64,000 nt of DNA from Lysobacter sp. Root494 (lineage in GTDB: Bacteria; Pseudomonadota; Gammaproteobacteria; Xanthomonadales; Xanthomonadaceae): NCBI RefSeq assembly GCF_001427225.1, contig NZ_LMFH01000005.1:981325-1045324 (forward strand), given 5' to 3'. The position numbers and the translations under genes are program-made. The notes beneath the pieces were generated by a model. It had not been told where the DNA came from. It saw nothing but the letters and a program-made list of their open reading frames with translations, and searched no databases. This document shows, piece by piece, positions 49,207-58,756 of the stretch; the first letter of the stretch is position 1, and the number at the start of each line of letters is the position of its first letter.

Positions 49207-51422
49207 CAACCATTCCCCGGCGCGTGTGGAAATTCCAGCGCTTTGTAGAACTCGAGTGACTGCGCCGGCTGCTCGTAACCGGCGGGAAGAGGCAGCCCAT
49301 TGATGCTCTGCCAGTACGCGATGCTGGCGTCACGCCACCACTGCGCCTCCTTCTGCTGGATGCTCAGGAACGCAGCGATCTGTTCGAAACGTTCGGGATC
49401 GACTCGGCCCTCCAGTCCGGCCCATGTACCGCGCATCCGCTTCACTTCATCCACGCCATGCGTATAGCGGTGCACGAGTTCGTCCCATAACGGGCGCCCC
49501 GACCGGGTCGGGTAATTCCAGGGAACGTGGTGGAACCAGAGCAGGCATTTCTCCGGAACGCGCTTCACGTCGCCGAACTCCGCGGCCACCGGTGGCGAGT
49601 ACTGGGCGACCGCATTGCTGCCGGTAACACTGCGATCGAAACCGATCCCGTTGCGGTCCGCGCGGTGGTAGTACACCGAAGTCCAGTCGGCGCGCGGACC
49701 GCCTTCGACCCACGGCCCCGGACCGTAGTGATGACCTCGACCCATCAGATGGTGCAAACCGAGCGGAGTCATGTAATCCACTACCGCCTCCCGCGAGGCC
49801 ATCATCATGTCGACGACGGGTTCAACGACGGCGGGATCGTTCGAGAACGTCATCCGCACCCAGTCGTTCGCGATCCGTTGCGAAGAAGCTTCCGGATTCC
49901 AGGCCATGCGCCCGAAGACGTACCAGTTGGCCTGGTCGAAATGCGAGCCGCTCCAGTTGCGGTCGACCCCAATGTTCGCCACGCCCGCCATGCCGGTAAG
50001 TTTGTGAGCATGCAGCGAGCCATCGATCACCTTCGCGACGGTGGAACCCCTGCCCTTCGCCCATGTATCCGATTTCAGCGTTTCCTCGTACAAGGGCCCG
50101 AGATAGGCTAGGTGCGTGGCGAAGCCGAGGTATTCCTTCGTGATCTGGAACTCCATCATCAATGGCGTCTTCGCCATCACGCCGAACAGCGGATGGAATG
50201 GTTCTCGCGGCTGGAAGTCGATCGCGCCGTTCTTCACCTGCACGATCACGTTGTCGCGGAACTTTCCGTCGAGCGGCACGAATTCGTCATACGCCTGCTT
50301 TGCACGATCGTCCGGCTGCTCGTGCGAGTAGACGAACGCGCGCCACATCACCACGCCGCCATGGGGCGCAAGCGCGTCGGCCAGCATGTTGGCGCCATCG
50401 GCGTGGGTGCGCCCGTAGTCCTGCGGGCCCGGCTGGCCTTCCGAGTTCGCCTTGACCAGGAAGCCGCCGAAGTCGGGAACATAGCGGTAGATCTCCGCTG
50501 CTTTCTCCTTCCACCATTTGCGTACTTCGGGATCGAGCGGATCGGCCGTCTTCAGTCCGCCGATTTCCGTAGGCGCACTGAAGTGCGCGCTCAGGTACAC
50601 GCGAATGCCCCAGGGCCGGAACACGTCCGCAAGCGCCTTCACCTTCTCCAGGTACATCGGCGTGAGGATCAGCGCGTTCGAATTGACGTTGTTGAGCACC
50701 GTGCCGTTGATGCCGATGGAGGCGTTGGCACGCGCGTAATCGGTGTAACGCGGATCGCGCCAGCCGGGCAGCTTGTGCCAGTCCCATATCGATGCGCCGG
50801 CGTAACCGCGCTCGACGCTGCGATCCAGGTTGTCCCAGTGGTCGAGTACGCGCAGCTTCACCTTCGGTGCTTCGCGTATGTCGAGGTCGCGCAGCGACTG
50901 GCGGGTCTGCAGCAGGCGCAGGAAGTGGAAGGCGCCGTACAGCGCGCCGATGTCTTCGTTGGCCGCAATCATCGTTGCGGCGTGCCCTCTACTGTGGATG
51001 CCGCGGATGATGTAGCCCTCGCGGCCCAGACCCGAGAGATCCTGCCTGAAGTCAGCAATGGTCCTCGACGAAGCTGGCGTGCCCACGACGATCGCGCCTT
51101 CGCTGGCAATGCGCTCAGAAGCGCGGGGCACGTGACCTGACAGTCCCTGCAGGCCGCGCTGCAGCTCCTCACGCGTGACACGCTGGGTGGGTGTCAGTGC
51201 CGGCGCGACCAGTTCTGCGGTATGCGCGCGGTATTCGTCCGCGCGACTCGCTTCGATTGGCTTATAGCGCAGCCACAGTTCGTAGCCGTCTTCCGCATGG
51301 GCGCTGGGTACGGCAAGGCACAAGGTCGCAGACAACACGAAAGCCAGGAGCGCATCCCAGCGGCCACGGCGCTGGTTCTCCCCGGATCGATCCGTTGCCG
51401 GTAACATCGGGACAGGATTCAT
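49206..51422 (-). CDS. GH67 alpha-glucuronidase
   Basis: A 738-residue enzyme that removes (4-O-methyl-)glucuronic acid from the ends of glucuronoxylo-oligosaccharides. Signal: a cleavable segment at about 23-43 (WDALLAFVLSATLCLAVPSA then HA) after a polar start. Family blocks are EDGYELWLRYKPIEA, LRVLDHWDNLDRSVERGYAG, GFLVKANSEGQPGPQDYGRT (conserved Glu/Asp region), VQVKNGAIDFQPREPFHPLF and LMMEFQITKEYLG. GH67 has no other substrate class known, so this gene identifies the locus as glucuronoxylan-specific. It heads the operon and is divergent from the LacI-family regulator gene. Confidence 0.95.
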   Translation of the reverse strand: MNPVPMLPATDRSGENQRRGRWDALLAFVLSATLCLAVPSAHAEDGYELWLRYKPIEASRADEYRAHTAELVAPALTPTQRVTREELQRGLQGLSGHVPRASERIASEGAIVVGTPASSRTIADFRQDLSGLGREGYIIRGIHSRGHAATMIAANEDIGALYGAFHFLRLLQTRQSLRDLDIREAPKVKLRVLDHWDNLDRSVERGYAGASIWDWHKLPGWRDPRYTDYARANASIGINGTVLNNVNSNALILTPMYLEKVKALADVFRPWGIRVYLSAHFSAPTEIGGLKTADPLDPEVRKWWKEKAAEIYRYVPDFGGFLVKANSEGQPGPQDYGRTHADGANMLADALAPHGGVVMWRAFVYSHEQPDDRAKQAYDEFVPLDGKFRDNVIVQVKNGAIDFQPREPFHPLFGVMAKTPLMMEFQITKEYLGFATHLAYLGPLYEETLKSDTWAKGRGSTVAKVIDGSLHAHKLTGMAGVANIGVDRNWSGSHFDQANWYVFGRMAWNPEASSQRIANDWVRMTFSNDPAVVEPVVDMMMASREAVVDYMTPLGLHHLMGRGHHYGPGPWVEGGPRADWTSVYYHRADRNGIGFDRSVTGSNAVAQYSPPVAAEFGDVKRVPEKCLLWFHHVPWNYPTRSGRPLWDELVHRYTHGVDEVKRMRGTWAGLEGRVDPERFEQIAAFLSIQQKEAQWWRDASIAYWQSINGLPLPAGYEQPAQSLEFYKALEFPHAPGNG

Positions 51423-51446
51423 ATCCGATGCGGGATCCCGTCGGAT
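51423..51446. promoter_or_regulatory. Inverted repeat in the GH67/regulator divergent region
   Basis: ATCCGA-N12-TCGGAT, enclosing CGGGATCCCG, lies directly before the GH67 start codon. It could be an operator for a different regulator or a leader hairpin. It does not match the GGTAGCGCTACC operator type. Weak evidence. Confidence 0.35.
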
Positions 51447-51520
51447 GGTGACTCGCGGGGCAGTTGGATCATCGACTGCATGTTGCGAGCGTCATCACCG
51501 GCCATCCGAAGGAACGAACC

Positions 51521-52612
51521 TTGGACAAGAACAGGCAATCGATCCGCCGCAAGCGGGGCCACGCCGTCACCATCGACGAAGTCGCCAGGCAGGCCAACGT
51601 TTCGCCGATGACCGTGTCGCGCGTCGTCAACGGCCACGGCAAGGTGCGCGAGTCGACCCGCGAGCGGGTCATGCGTGCCGTGCAGGAACTGGGCTACGCG
51701 CCGAACCTCGCCGCGCGCGCACTCGCCGCTGCGTCGGGCACGCGCATCGCGCTGATCTACACCAACCCCAGTACGGCTTTCCTGAGCGAATTGCTGGTCG
51801 GTGCCCTGCGTGGTGCGGCTCGCACCGCCGCGCAGCTGGTTGTTGACGCGTGGGACGATCACGATGTCACTGCCGACCGCGAGGCCGCGCGTACCCTCGC
51901 CCGCAGCGTCGCCGGCGTGATACTGCCACCGCCGCTGTGCGAATCCGAGGTCGTCATCTCCGAGCTGATCGATGCTGGCGTGGTCGTGGTCGCGCTCGCG
52001 TCCGGCGGTCCCGGCGATGCGGGAGGTTTCGGCGAAAAGATGTCGCACGTGCGCATCGACGACTTCCGCGCAAGCAAGGACATCACTACCCATCTGATCG
52101 AGCAGGGGCACACGCGGATCGGTTACATCAAGGGCCATCCGAGCCATGCGGGAAGCGCGCTGCGCCTGCAGGGCTTCCATGCCGCGCTGGCCAAGGCCGC
52201 GATCCCGTCCGACGAATCGCTCATCGAGCAGGGCTACTTCACCTATCGCTCGGGACTCGAAGCCGCGGAAAAACTGCTGTCGCATGCGAACCCTCCGACC
52301 GCGATCTTCGCCAGCAACGACGACATGGCGGCAGCGGTGATCTCGGTCGCGCACCGTCGCGGACTCGATGTGCCTCGCGACCTGTCGGTGGTCGGCTTCG
52401 ACGACACCTCTGCGGCGACGACGGTGTGGCCCGAACTCACCACGATCCGCCAGCCGGTCGCTTCGATGGCGGATTCGGCCATCGACATCCTGCTGCGCGG
52501 CATCCGCGAGCGGGATCGCGACACGCGACTCGTGGTCGATCATGTGATCGGCCACGAACTGGTCAGGCGCGATTCCGTCGCTCGTCCTGCGAAGACCGAC
52601 GCGCAGGGCTGA
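51521..52612 (+). CDS. LacI-family transcriptional regulator (XylR-like)
   Basis: A 363-residue repressor. The helix-turn-helix is VTIDEVARQANVSPMTVSRV then VNGHGKVRESTRERV and the hinge helix NLAARALAAAS. The periplasmic-binding-protein-like effector domain contains TRIALIYTNPSTAFLSELLV, AGVVVVALASGG, GYIKGHPSHAGSALRLQGFH, AIFASNDDMAAAVISVAHRR and VVGFDDTSAATTVWPELTTI. The start is a TTG at 51521 with AAGGA eight bases upstream; another TTG at 51464 is in frame. Its place between the xylan enzymes and the xylAB genes and three matching palindromes make it the likely regulator of the locus. Confidence 0.92.
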   Translation: MDKNRQSIRRKRGHAVTIDEVARQANVSPMTVSRVVNGHGKVRESTRERVMRAVQELGYAPNLAARALAAASGTRIALIYTNPSTAFLSELLVGALRGAARTAAQLVVDAWDDHDVTADREAARTLARSVAGVILPPPLCESEVVISELIDAGVVVVALASGGPGDAGGFGEKMSHVRIDDFRASKDITTHLIEQGHTRIGYIKGHPSHAGSALRLQGFHAALAKAAIPSDESLIEQGYFTYRSGLEAAEKLLSHANPPTAIFASNDDMAAAVISVAHRRGLDVPRDLSVVGFDDTSAATTVWPELTTIRQPVASMADSAIDILLRGIRERDRDTRLVVDHVIGHELVRRDSVARPAKTDAQG

Positions 52613-52623
52613 TCCGGACCGCA

Positions 52624-54057
52624 TCAGCCCTCCATCTGCTCCAGCTCCCTGCCTTTCGTCTCGTAGACGTAGTGCAGGACGAAGAACACCGAAATCGCCG
52701 CAGCGACGGTGTAGATGCCGTAAGCGCCGGCAAGGCCAATGCTCGCGAGCAGGACCGGAAACGTCACCGTGATCAGGAAGTTCGACGTCCACTGCGCAGC
52801 GCCGGCAACGGCGAGCCCCGAACCGCGGATCTGGTTGGGGAACATCTCGCCCAGCATCACCCACATCACCGGCCCCCAGGACATGTTGAAGAAGATCACG
52901 TAGACGTTGGCGGCGACGAGCGCGAGCACGCCCATCGAGTCGGACAACACCAGCTTGCCGTTCGCATCCAGCGAGGCCGACGCGAAAGCCCCCGTCACCA
53001 GCGCCAGCGTGATCGCCATGCCGATCGAACCGAACCACAGCAATGGCTTGCGGCCGATGCGGTCGATCAGCATCACGGTCACCAGGCACGCGCCGATGCT
53101 CAGTGCACCTGAAAGCACATTGATCAGCAGAGCGTCGCTTTCGGAAAAGCCGACGGCCTGCCACAGCACCGCGCCGTAATAGAAGACGACGTTGATGCCG
53201 ACCAGCTGCTGGAACGTCGCCAGCCCCATGCCGATCCACACGATCGGACGAACCTTGCCGGTGGCCTTGTTGATGAGGTCGGACAGCTTGGGACGATGGT
53301 GGTCGGCCGACAGCGAGGCGTCGATCTCGCCCAGCTTGGCCTGTGCCTCGGCCGCGCCATACAGCTGCGTCAGCACTGCCAGCGCGCGCACCTTCTGCTT
53401 CTTCACTACGAGGTAGCGAGGGCTTTCCGGAATGATCAGTAACAACACGAGGAACAGCAGCGACGGAATGGCCATCATCCAGAACATCCAGCGCCACGCC
53501 TGTTGCCCCGCCCACAAGGCTTCGGTCGATGCACCCGCAGTCTTCGCCAGCAGGTAGTTGCTGAGGAATGCAGCGAACAGTCCGCCGATGATCGCGATCT
53601 GCTGCACTGTCGCCAGCCGTCCGCGATAGCGCGCGGGCGCGACTTCGGCAATGTACGCCGGCGACATCACGCTGGCGGCACCAACCGCGAATCCGCCGAG
53701 CACGCGCGCGGCGATGAAGAACAGCGACGAATGCGCGGCACCCGCACCGAGCGACGAAAGCAGGAACAGCACCGCGGAGATGATCAGCACCGTGCGGCGT
53801 CCCCACAGGTCCGCCAGTCGGCCGGCGAAGAACGCGCCGATCGCGCAGCCCAGCAGCATCGAAGCCACCTCGAAGCCAACGCCTGCGGAACTGGACTGGA
53901 AGGCCTGCCTGAGGCCATCCACGGTGCCGTTTATCACGCCACTGTCGAAGCCGAACAGGAAGCCACCGATGGTGGCGACGCAACTGATCAGGATGATGAA
54001 GCGGGTGTTCTCGGCACTAATCGCAGGCGCAACGCTTTCGATAGCAGTGGTGTTCAT
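52624..54057 (-). CDS. Sugar porter family MFS transporter (xylose transporter-like)
   Basis: A 477-residue, twelve-helix inner-membrane H+ symporter. Signatures of the sugar porter family: FDSGVINGTVDGL in helix 1, GRLADLWGRRTVL in loop 2-3, IPESPRYLVVKK in the central loop, QQLVGINVVFYYG in helix 7, DRIGRKPLLW in loop 8-9 and the C-terminal YETKGRELEQ. It is close in type to XylE. The ATG at 54057 (MNTTAIESVAP) is chosen; an in-frame start at 54090 exists. It is 74 bp after xylA in the xylB-xylA-transporter operon and convergent with the regulator gene. Confidence 0.92.
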   Translation of the reverse strand: MNTTAIESVAPAISAENTRFIILISCVATIGGFLFGFDSGVINGTVDGLRQAFQSSSAGVGFEVASMLLGCAIGAFFAGRLADLWGRRTVLIISAVLFLLSSLGAGAAHSSLFFIAARVLGGFAVGAASVMSPAYIAEVAPARYRGRLATVQQIAIIGGLFAAFLSNYLLAKTAGASTEALWAGQQAWRWMFWMMAIPSLLFLVLLLIIPESPRYLVVKKQKVRALAVLTQLYGAAEAQAKLGEIDASLSADHHRPKLSDLINKATGKVRPIVWIGMGLATFQQLVGINVVFYYGAVLWQAVGFSESDALLINVLSGALSIGACLVTVMLIDRIGRKPLLWFGSIGMAITLALVTGAFASASLDANGKLVLSDSMGVLALVAANVYVIFFNMSWGPVMWVMLGEMFPNQIRGSGLAVAGAAQWTSNFLITVTFPVLLASIGLAGAYGIYTVAAAISVFFVLHYVYETKGRELEQMEG

Positions 54058-54131
54058 TCCCGTGCTCCCCGTCTCTGCCAAAGGAGGCATTCGCGTGCGC
54101 GAATGCCGGTTCTTGCCCGAAGTGATGACGC

Positions 54132-55463
54132 TCAGCGCAACAGATACTGGTTGAGCAGGTTTTCGTAGCGCTCCTGCTTGCCGCTGATCTGTTTCGGCTC
54201 ACCGTTCTTCACTGCGAGCTCGCGCAGGTCTGCGAAGGAAAGCTTGCCGTCGGCGAAGTCCTTGCCCTTGCCGCTGCCGAAGCTCGAGTAACGCTCCGCG
54301 CGCCACTGTTCCCACGGCGACTGCGTGAGCAATGCGTGCGCGACTTCGAGGCCATGAGCGAATGCATCCATGCCGCCGACGTGCGCAATGAAGAGGTCTT
54401 CCATGTCGGTCGATTCGCGGCGCGCCTTCGCATCGAAGTTCAGACCACCGACGAGACCGCCTTGGCGCAGCACCACCATCATCGCGCCCACGGTGTCGTA
54501 GAGATCGGTGGGGAACTGGTCGGTATCCCAGCCGTTCTGCGCGTTGCCGCGGTTCGCATCGATGCTGCCGAGCAGCCCCTGGTCGGAAGCGACCTGCAGG
54601 TCGTGCTCGAAGGTGTGGCCCGACAAGGTGGCGTGGTTGGCTTCGATGTTGAGCTTGAAGTCCTTTTCCAGGCCATGCTGCTTGAGGAAGCCCGCAACCG
54701 TCGCGCTGTCGAAATCGTACTGGTGCTTCATCGGCTCCATCGGCTTGGGTTCGATGAAGAAGCTGCCCTTGAAACCAATGCTGCGGCCGTAGTCGCGCGC
54801 CAGCGTGAGGAAGCGCGCGAAGTGGTCGAGCTCGCATTTCATGTTCGTGTTGTGCAGCGTGGCATAACCTTCGCGGCCGCCCCAAAATACGTAGTTCTCG
54901 CCACCAAGTTCGACCGTGGCATCGAGCGCCGCCTTCACCTGCACGGCCGCGCGTGCGACGACGTTGAAGTCCGGATTGGTCGCCGCGCCGTTCATGTATC
55001 GCGGGTGGCTGAAGAGATTGGCCGTGCCCCACAGCAGCTTCACGCCGGTGGCCTGCTGGCGTTCCTTGGCCATGGCGACCATGTGTTTCAGGTTCTTCTC
55101 GTACTCGCCGATGTCTTCCGCGTCGGGCGCGAGGTCGATGTCATGGAAGCAGTAGTACGGCACGCCGAGCTTGGTGAAGAACTCGAACGCGGCGTCGACT
55201 TTGGCTTCGCACGTGGCCATCGGCGATCCGGCTTCCCACGGAAAACGGCGCGTCCCCGGACCGAACGGGTCATGGCCCGCGTTCGTGAACGTATGCCAGT
55301 AGCACACGGCATAGCGCAGGTGTTCGGCCATCGTCTTGTTGCCGATTTTCTTATTGGCGTCATAGCGCTTGAACGCCAGCGCGTTGTCGGAGGCGGGACC
55401 TTCGAACGGGATGCGGTCGATGCCGGGGAAATATTCGCGGGAGCCGATGAAGGGAGTGGTCAT
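54132..55463 (-). CDS. xylA: Xylose isomerase
   Basis: A 443-residue (class II length) TIM-barrel enzyme converting D-xylose to D-xylulose with two divalent metals. Motifs: [15 protein letters not shown] (active-site His107), [53 protein letters not shown] and [20 protein letters not shown], which carries metal ligands. The ATG at 55463 is the conserved start [15 protein letters not shown]; the open frame extends upstream into xylB antisense but has no homology there. Co-transcribed with xylB. Confidence 0.98.
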   Translation of the reverse strand: MTTPFIGSREYFPGIDRIPFEGPASDNALAFKRYDANKKIGNKTMAEHLRYAVCYWHTFTNAGHDPFGPGTRRFPWEAGSPMATCEAKVDAAFEFFTKLGVPYYCFHDIDLAPDAEDIGEYEKNLKHMVAMAKERQQATGVKLLWGTANLFSHPRYMNGAATNPDFNVVARAAVQVKAALDATVELGGENYVFWGGREGYATLHNTNMKCELDHFARFLTLARDYGRSIGFKGSFFIEPKPMEPMKHQYDFDSATVAGFLKQHGLEKDFKLNIEANHATLSGHTFEHDLQVASDQGLLGSIDANRGNAQNGWDTDQFPTDLYDTVGAMMVVLRQGGLVGGLNFDAKARRESTDMEDLFIAHVGGMDAFAHGLEVAHALLTQSPWEQWRAERYSSFGSGKGKDFADGKLSFADLRELAVKNGEPKQISGKQERYENLLNQYLLR

Positions 55464-55528
55464 GGTCTGGAGACTCTTTTTGGACGTGGGACGCGCTGGA
55501 CGGAAAACGCGGTAGATGAAATCGGCGC

Positions 55529-57037
55529 TTACCTCGCGCCTGCCGGACTGCCGTAAAGTTGTTTTGCTGCATCGAGATAGCGAAGGAACTCGCGATACGC
55601 GCCGCGATAGGCCGCATTGGTTTGCGGATCGGGCGTGGCCGAAAGCGTGTCGTCGACGCGCACGTGCCCGCGTGCGATCGCTGCGATGTCCTGTGTTCCG
55701 CCGTTGGCGTGGTCGTGCGCCCACAGCGCCTGCAGCGCGGCGCCGAACGCGGCGCCCTCGCTCTGTTCGGGGACGGCAACCGGCAATTCGAAGACGTCGG
55801 CGACCATCTGCCGCCACGCGGGACTGTTGCTGCCACCGCCAGTGAGGCGGATCGCGGTGAACTGCATGCCCGCGGCCTTCAGGGAATCGAAGCCATTGCG
55901 CAACGCGTAAGTCGCGCCTTCCATCGCCGCGCGATAGATATTGCCGCGCGACAGATTGTTCGCGTCCATGCCGAACAGCGCGCCGCGCGCATGCGGCAGG
56001 TCGGGCGTGCGCTCGCCGTTCAAGAACGGCAGCATCACCAGCCCATCGGCACCCGGCTTCGTGCCGACCATTACCGTTTCGCCTTCGCGCGTGCTGAAAC
56101 CGAACGTCTTCGCCACCGTTTCGGTCGCGACCGTGCAGTTCATCGTGCAGATCAGCGGCAGCCAGCCGCCGGTGGACGAACAGAACGCGGCCCAGCCGGC
56201 CTGTTCGTCGACGACCGGGCGATCGGCATAAGCAAACAAGGTGCCCGACGTGCCCAGGCTCATGCTCAGCACGCCCGGTTCCACATTGCCCGTGCCGATC
56301 GCCGCCATCATGTTGTCGCCGCCGCCGGCACTGACGAGCACGTCGCGCGGCACGCCGAGTTCGTCGGCGATGGCGGGATCGATGCGGAAGCTCGCATCGG
56401 CTTCGGCCAACGCCGGCAGGTAGGCGCCGAGGTCGTTTTCCCTGTCGGTCGCGGACAGCAGATCGCGCGACCACTGGCGTGCGCGCACGTCCAGCCAGCC
56501 CGTGCCCGACGCATCGCCGCATTCCATCCAGCGCTCGCCGGTGAGCCAGTAGTTGACGTAATCGTGCGGAAGCAGGATCGCGGCGAGCTTCGCGTATGCC
56601 TCAGGACGATGCGCGCGCGTCCACGGCAGCTTCGAGGCCGTGTAGCCGGCCAGGATCGGATTGCCTGCCAGTTCGATGCAGCGCGACACACCACCTGCAG
56701 CCTGCATGATCAGGTCGCATTCGGTCTGCGTGCTCGTGTCGCACCACAACTTGGCGGGCGCCAATACCTGGCCTTCGGCGTCCACTGGAACGAAACCATG
56801 CTGCTGGCCGGACACGCCAATCGCGATGACGCGTGCGCGTTGAGATGAATCGAGCTTGGCGAAACAGGCGCGGATCGCGTCGATCCACCAGCCTGCTTCC
56901 TGCTCGCGACTGCCGTCCTCGCGTGCAATCAGTTCAAGCGGTTGGCCGAACGTCGCCACGACAGTCCGCGTCCGCGGGTCATAGGCGACCAGCTTCACGC
57001 TCTGCGTGCCCACATCCAGTCCGATAAACAGCGTCAT
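55529..57037 (-). CDS. xylB: Xylulokinase
   Basis: A 502-residue FGGY-family kinase phosphorylating D-xylulose to xylulose 5-phosphate, the entry to the pentose phosphate pathway. N-terminal ATPase motif: [20 protein letters not shown]; substrate region [24 protein letters not shown]-type signatures [20 protein letters not shown] and [20 protein letters not shown], followed by [12 protein letters not shown] XylR-like operator lies 23 bp upstream of the start and a GGAAAG ribosome-binding site precedes it. It heads xylB-xylA-transporter. Confidence 0.97.
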   Translation of the reverse strand: MTLFIGLDVGTQSVKLVAYDPRTRTVVATFGQPLELIAREDGSREQEAGWWIDAIRACFAKLDSSQRARVIAIGVSGQQHGFVPVDAEGQVLAPAKLWCDTSTQTECDLIMQAAGGVSRCIELAGNPILAGYTASKLPWTRAHRPEAYAKLAAILLPHDYVNYWLTGERWMECGDASGTGWLDVRARQWSRDLLSATDRENDLGAYLPALAEADASFRIDPAIADELGVPRDVLVSAGGGDNMMAAIGTGNVEPGVLSMSLGTSGTLFAYADRPVVDEQAGWAAFCSSTGGWLPLICTMNCTVATETVAKTFGFSTREGETVMVGTKPGADGLVMLPFLNGERTPDLPHARGALFGMDANNLSRGNIYRAAMEGATYALRNGFDSLKAAGMQFTAIRLTGGGSNSPAWRQMVADVFELPVAVPEQSEGAAFGAALQALWAHDHANGGTQDIAAIARGHVRVDDTLSATPDPQTNAAYRGAYREFLRYLDAAKQLYGSPAGAR

Positions 57038-57059
57038 ACGCTTTCCATCACTGGATATA

Positions 57060-57073
57060 AGTTAGCGCTACCA
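57060..57073. promoter_or_regulatory. XylR-like operator upstream of xylB
   Basis: On the minus strand TGGTAGCGCTAACT differs in one base from the xyl-box TGGTAGCGCTAACA. It is directly followed by a TTATAT -10-like element, so a bound repressor would block the xylBA promoter. Confidence 0.8.
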
Positions 57074-57230
57074 TTTGGCGGGCTAAAAAAAGAACCACCG
57101 GGTGGAACTCTTGTGCTCATGGCATGCGAAGCCGGACGCTGGACGGCCGAACTGTAGCATCGCTCCAAAAAAAGACTTGCTGCGGTGCGGAATACGCAGC
57201 GTCCGCCCGGCGCGCTCCAACATAAGGCAC

Positions 57231-57263
57231 AAAAAAAGCCGGAACCTGGAGAGGTTCCGGCTT
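57231..57263 (-). terminator. Rho-independent terminator of ssrA
   Basis: On the minus strand GCCGGAACC-TCTCCA-GGTTCCGGC is followed by TTTTTTT, just after the tmRNA 3' end. Confidence 0.9.
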
Positions 57264-57267
57264 GATC

Positions 57268-57621
57268 TGGTGGAGGTGGGGGGAATTGAACCCCCGTCCG
57301 AAGGCACTCCATCCCCGGCACTACATGCTTAGCTCACCGTTGGATCTCGTCCCCGGACAGCACGGTGCGCGAAGCGCATCCGGGGACCAGCCTGCTTTAG
57401 GTTGACCAGAAGCTGACAGGCAGCCACTTCCAGCGATTCCGTGATGATGACCCTACGCTGCTAGCACGGACACAGGCAGTTTCGGGGCTTACGCCTTAAG
57501 CGGCGAGAGCGTAGTTGTCGTCGTTGGCAACTAGAGTTTTGCAGCTGGATTTACGAGGAAAGCTACCCCCTCGGCATGCGCCAAGCGACTTTGCGACCCC
57601 CGTCGAAGCCAGTGCACCCCC
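57268..57621 (-). ncRNA. ssrA: Transfer-messenger RNA (tmRNA, ssrA)
   Basis: A 354-nt RNA that rescues stalled ribosomes with SmpB and tags nascent peptides for proteolysis. The tRNA-like domain pairs the 5' end GGGGGTG with the 3' CACCTCC before the encoded ACCA; the T arm is GGGGGTTCAATTCCCCC. The tag reading frame is at 57496-57528 and encodes ANDDNYALAA then TAA. Conserved 5' blocks (CTGGCTTCGACGGGGGTCGC) and the resume region CTCTAGTTGCCAAC agree with gammaproteobacterial tmRNA. Promoter and terminator flank it. Confidence 0.98.
57496..57528 (-). other. tmRNA proteolysis tag frame
   Basis: GCC AAC GAC GAC AAC TAC GCT then CTC GCC GCT TAA encodes ANDDNYALAA, a ten-residue tag ending in the ALAA degron recognised by ClpXP and ClpAP. 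Confidence 0.96.
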
Positions 57622-58003
57622 GGGGACAGTCAAAAACGTTCGACCTCGCCAGTATAGGGTCACGGCCTGGGATCACAAGCGTTCCGAAGCCGCGAAACAG
57701 CCGGAATTCAGTGTGAAAAACGCACTCCCCGCCGGCTGTATTCACGCAGCCGGCAGCGTCGGCGATGGCGTGGCGGCGTCATTGGCTTCGAGCGCGAAGC
57801 AGCGTCCCGCCGGCTTCTGTGCCCGCGATCATGACGGTGGCGGAATCAACGGCCGCTTCGCTGTTCATTGCCGCGGTCATCGGCGCAGCGACCTGGCTAC
57901 TTCGCGCTACTGCTCGCGTTGTTGCCCGCGATCTTGACGCTGCCGGTGCTTACGGGCGCTCGATTTTCTGGAGAAAATGGCCGGCGCGAAGTCCGCGAAG
58001 AAC
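57622..58003. other. Intergenic region upstream of ssrA
   Basis: A 382-bp stretch between the ssrA 5' end and the OmpA-like gene terminator. Apart from the ssrA promoter at 57651-57678, I see no gene with a ribosome-binding site or recognisable product. The frames open here are GC-rich chance frames. Confidence 0.5.
57651..57678 (-). promoter_or_regulatory. Probable sigma-70 promoter of ssrA
   Basis: TTGTGA-N16-TATACT on the minus strand ends 29 bp before the mature tmRNA 5' end, consistent with a short precursor leader removed by RNase P. Confidence 0.6.
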
Positions 58004-58009
58004 CGAAAC

Positions 58010-58033
58010 AACGGGGCGGTCACCCGCCCCGTT
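58010..58033 (-). terminator. Hairpin terminator after the OmpA-like lipoprotein gene
   Basis: AACGGGGCGG and CCGCCCCGTT pair perfectly over 10 bp with a four-base loop, followed by GTTTCGGTT on the minus strand, 22 bp after the stop codon. Confidence 0.75.
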
Positions 58034-58054
58034 CGTCCTGTTGCTCACCGGCAA

Positions 58055-58756
58055 TCAGCCGCGGACCGGCACCAGGGTGATTTCCACGCGACGGTTCTGC
58101 GCCCGGCCTGCCTCGGTGTCGTTGCTGGTGACTGGGCGCGACTCGCCCGCGCCGACCGTGATCAGGCGCTGCTGCATCACGCCATGGCTCTGCAGGTAAG
58201 CGGCCACGGAGTTGGCACGGCGTACCGAGAGCTCCTGGTTATAGGCATCGCTGCCGACGCTGTCGGTATGGCCGGCGACTTCGACCACGGTCTGGTTGTA
58301 CTCGGTCAAGGTACGGGCGACGTCGTCGAGCACCGGGTAGAACTGCGACTGCAGGCTGGCATCGTTGAAGGCGAACGTGATGTTGCCCGGCATGTTCAGG
58401 GTGATGTTGTCGCCCGTGCGGACCACGTCGACCCCGGTGCCTGCCATGCGCTCACGCAGCGCACGTTCCTGGCGGTCCTGGTAGTTGCCGATGGCACCAC
58501 CGGTCAAACCGCCCACGCCTGCACCTACCAGCGCGCGCTGGCGGCGTTCGGTTGCATCGTCGCCACTCAGCAAGCCAGCAACTGCACCTACGGCAGCACC
58601 GATCAGGGCGCCTTTCTTGGTCTTGCTCATGCCGGTCTGCTCGCCGGCCGGCTGCGGCTGCTGGCTCGGCTGCGAACCGTAATACCCGCCACCCTGCGTG
58701 GCGCAGGCAGCGAGCAACGTGGACAGTGCGGCGGCGGCGATCAGCTTGCGTTGCAT
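58055..58756 (-). CDS. OmpA-family glycine-zipper lipoprotein (YiaD-like)
   Basis: A 233-residue outer-membrane lipoprotein. MQRKLIAAAALSTLLAAC is a type II signal peptide with Cys18. A glycine-zipper segment follows (KKGALIGAAVGAVAGLLSGD, ALVGAGVGGLTGGAIGNYQD). The C-terminal OmpA domain binds peptidoglycan: ITFAFNDASLQSQFYPVLDD, VEVAGHTDSVGSDAYNQELS then VRRANSVAAYL, and GAGESRPVTSNDTEAGRAQN then RRVEI. The ATG at 58756 is chosen because GGAAGGA lies seven bases upstream; an ATG two codons earlier overlaps that site. Confidence 0.93.
   Translation of the reverse strand: MQRKLIAAAALSTLLAACATQGGGYYGSQPSQQPQPAGEQTGMSKTKKGALIGAAVGAVAGLLSGDDATERRQRALVGAGVGGLTGGAIGNYQDRQERALRERMAGTGVDVVRTGDNITLNMPGNITFAFNDASLQSQFYPVLDDVARTLTEYNQTVVEVAGHTDSVGSDAYNQELSVRRANSVAAYLQSHGVMQQRLITVGAGESRPVTSNDTEAGRAQNRRVEITLVPVRG

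Noticed and set aside
55464-56522. Upstream extension of the xylA frame into xylB antisense, giving a 796-residue protein
   Set aside because: The extra 353 residues are Arg-rich and antisense-phase to xylB; homology to xylose isomerase starts exactly at the ATG at 55463.
57268-57330. An ordinary tRNA gene (CCA end and T loop visible)
   Set aside because: The 5' acceptor half lies 350 nt away and an internal ANDDNYALAA tag is present, so this is the 3' part of tmRNA.
57622-58003. Small proteins in frames upstream of ssrA
   Set aside because: Frames lack ribosome-binding sites and family resemblance, and overlap the ssrA promoter.
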